Notes under the pieces: generated by a model
The model's input: the letters and a program-made list of their open reading frames with translations, nothing else
Told to the model about the DNA's origin: nothing
The model's database searches: none
Position numbers and translations under genes: made by a program
In this document: positions 62,904 through 64,000 of the stretch, piece by piece
Position numbering within the stretch: the stretch's first letter is position 1
Layout of the letters: the number at the start of each line of letters is the position of its first letter
Assembly: GCA_020636995.1 (NCBI GenBank)
Contig: JACJWU010000005.1
Coordinates: 1 to 64,000 of the forward strand
Reading direction: 5' to 3'
From: Actinomycetota bacterium
GTDB taxonomy: Bacteria > Actinomycetota > Actinomycetes > S36-B12 > UBA10799
DNA length: 64,000 nucleotides

Positions 62904-64000
62904 TCAGCCCTTCTGCGCCACCGCATGTGGGCTGACCGGTGGTGGCGTGAGTAGTCCCCCTGAAACCGATTGCCGGTAGGTCCGGATCGCGACAGTCACC
63001 CACGCCACCAGTAGCAGGGTGTACAGCGCGACGGCCACGCCGGTGAACATCGTCAGGTCGGTGTGCGCGGCCAGTTGACTGGTTCCCATGACGCAGGTTC
63101 CGACGGGGAACGTGAAGGACCACCAGGTCAGCGCGAAGCCCATGTTGCGCCTGTGTGCGCGCAGGGTCAGTGCGGTGGCCAGCGGCAGCCACAGGAGCAT
63201 GAACCCCCACATCGGGACCCCGAACACCACCGCGAAGGCGTCCAGCGCGGTTGACAGAGGCGGGGGCAACGCACCCAGGGCTGCCGTCCCCAGCGCGCCG
63301 GCCGCGGTGATCGACTGACCCACCGGGCCGAGCACCATCCACAGGGTCGGCACCCTGGCCGAACCTGAGGTCCCGAAGTGCGCCAGCCGGCTCCAGATCA
63401 ACGTGATGATCACCACGGAGGCCATGAGACTCATCCCGAACAGTGCGTAACAGACGAACAGCATGGTCTGGCGCGGTTCGCCGGCAGGGGTGTGCGGCAC
63501 CAGCAGGGCACCCACCGCCGCGGACACCATGGGTGGGACCACGGGCATCAGCCACCCTCCGAAAGCACCATCGTGACGGACCTCGAGCGCGGTGAAGAGC
63601 CGGAACGGTACGGCGACCGCGGTGAGCAGCCCGAGAGCAGTGCCGATCAGCCACAGAACCCACGCCGCGCCCACCGCGACGCCCTGCCCGAGGTACTGCT
63701 GGCCGACCAGGATCGTCGCCCCGGCCACGGCCAGCAGCGCCATCGGAGGTGCGCCGAAGAACTGGATCGCGATCGGGTCGTCGGCCAGGTTCCGCAGATT
63801 CTCGGGATGCCGCGCCCAGTTCCAGGGCATGAAGACCAGCAGCGCGACAAGCAGGAGAACCGCGAGCGCCCAGGCTGCGGTGGTGATGATGCCGGGCACT
63901 GGGATCGGCAGTGTCGCCCCGGCCGACGCCACGATGGCGGTTCCCATCACGGACGCGAACCAGTTGGGTCCGATGATGACCCGTCCCTCGATGGGCGAAC
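62904..64000 (-). CDS. TDT/SLAC1-TehA family transporter, N terminus beyond right edge
   Basis: The frame is open to the window end, so the GTG at 63950 is not the start: upstream codons read GPNWFASVMGTAIVASAG, the characteristic first helix of the tellurite-resistance/dicarboxylate (TehA, Mae1, SLAC1) family. At least 365 residues with about ten helices, including FPVGTCVMGTSQLAAHTDLTMF near the end. Family members carry anions, dicarboxylates or sulfite, or give tellurite resistance; the substrate here is unknown. 22 bp upstream of guaA on the same strand. Confidence 0.88.
   Translation of the reverse strand, partial: SPIEGRVIIGPNWFASVMGTAIVASAGATLPIPVPGIITTAAWALAVLLLVALLVFMPWNWARHPENLRNLADDPIAIQFFGAPPMALLAVAGATILVGQQYLGQGVAVGAAWVLWLIGTALGLLTAVAVPFRLFTALEVRHDGAFGGWLMPVVPPMVSAAVGALLVPHTPAGEPRQTMLFVCYALFGMSLMASVVIITLIWSRLAHFGTSGSARVPTLWMVLGPVGQSITAAGALGTAALGALPPPLSTALDAFAVVFGVPMWGFMLLWLPLATALTLRAHRRNMGFALTWWSFTFPVGTCVMGTSQLAAHTDLTMFTGVAVALYTLLLVAWVTVAIRTYRQSVSGGLLTPPPVSPHAVAQKG

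Noticed and set aside
63948..63950. GTG 63950 as the start of the TDT transporter
   Set aside because: Upstream codons continue in frame to the edge and encode the conserved GPNWFASVMGT helix, so the gene starts beyond the window.

Overview
The window is 64 kb of high-GC, gene-dense DNA from a mycothiol-making actinomycete (Actinomycetota). Evidence: mshA, CarD, an LpqE-type lipoprotein, a SenX3-RegX3/PhoU block, DUF3017, DUF5302 and DUF6350 proteins, frequent GTG starts, 4-bp ATGA/GTGA gene overlaps and many apparently leaderless genes. Several blocks match Mycobacterium tuberculosis gene order as I remember it: cysS-ispF-ispD-carD-lpqE, mshA-YbjN-gpm-senX3-regX3, XPB with its helicase-associated partner, and add/cdd next to sdhCDAB. 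I cannot place the organism below class. No rRNA, tRNA, CRISPR array, phage or insertion sequence is visible.

Layout: 1-3.8 kb, cysS (edge), ispF, ispD, a YacL-like PIN/TRAM membrane protein and carD on the minus strand, with an lpqE-like lipoprotein divergent. 3.8-9.6 kb, regX3-senX3 against phoU, an unannotated 45-codon ORF behind a PHO-box-like promoter, mshA, YbjN, gpmA and an acidic protein. 9.7-14.3 kb, a very unusual receptor-channel gene divergent from groEL across two tandem CIRCE operators. 14.4-21.1 kb, a UDP-GlcNAc 2-epimerase and a putative synthase-type exopolysaccharide locus (secreted beta-sandwich protein, BcsB-like protein, processive GT2, GH1 glucosidase). 21.2-26.5 kb, XPB helicase pair and an orphan larE. 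26.5-33.1 kb, nucleoside salvage (add, cdd) with a complete BmpA-type nucleoside ABC transporter. 33.5-36.8 kb, sdhCDAB. 37-42 kb, cupin, DD-carboxypeptidase, 2H phosphoesterase, trpS, CNNM/CorC protein. 42.2-42.8 kb, MazEF. 42.9-53.9 kb, a minus-strand central-metabolism run (exoIII, icd, mdh, DUF3017, folD, purH, purN, DUF6350, sucD, sucC, B12-binding protein). 54-64 kb, lipase, two M23 peptidases, DUF5302, pcrA, a secreted peptidase-like protein, guaA and a TDT/SLAC1-family transporter running off the right edge.

The standout is the 883-codon gene at 9746..12397. It encodes, in one chain, a cytoplasmic TPR-like domain, a membrane anchor, an extracellular type-I periplasmic-binding (LivJ/ANF-like) domain, and a full pentameric ligand-gated ion channel (Cys-loop/pro-loop family) with four further membrane segments. 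Its M2 helix aligns without gaps to the glycine-receptor M2, including an A-R pair at -1'/0', which hints at anion selectivity.

The second theme is intergenic structure. Four apparently unrelated repeat families sit between genes: a TTTGTGACG/CGTCACAAA inverted family at three loci, an 83-bp tandem array, a 19-bp GGTTAG iteron array arranged around a dyad, and an AACTGGTTGG family at two loci. Many genes that head a transcription unit also carry a TANNNT-like box ending 5-8 nt before the start codon, which indicates widespread leaderless transcription.
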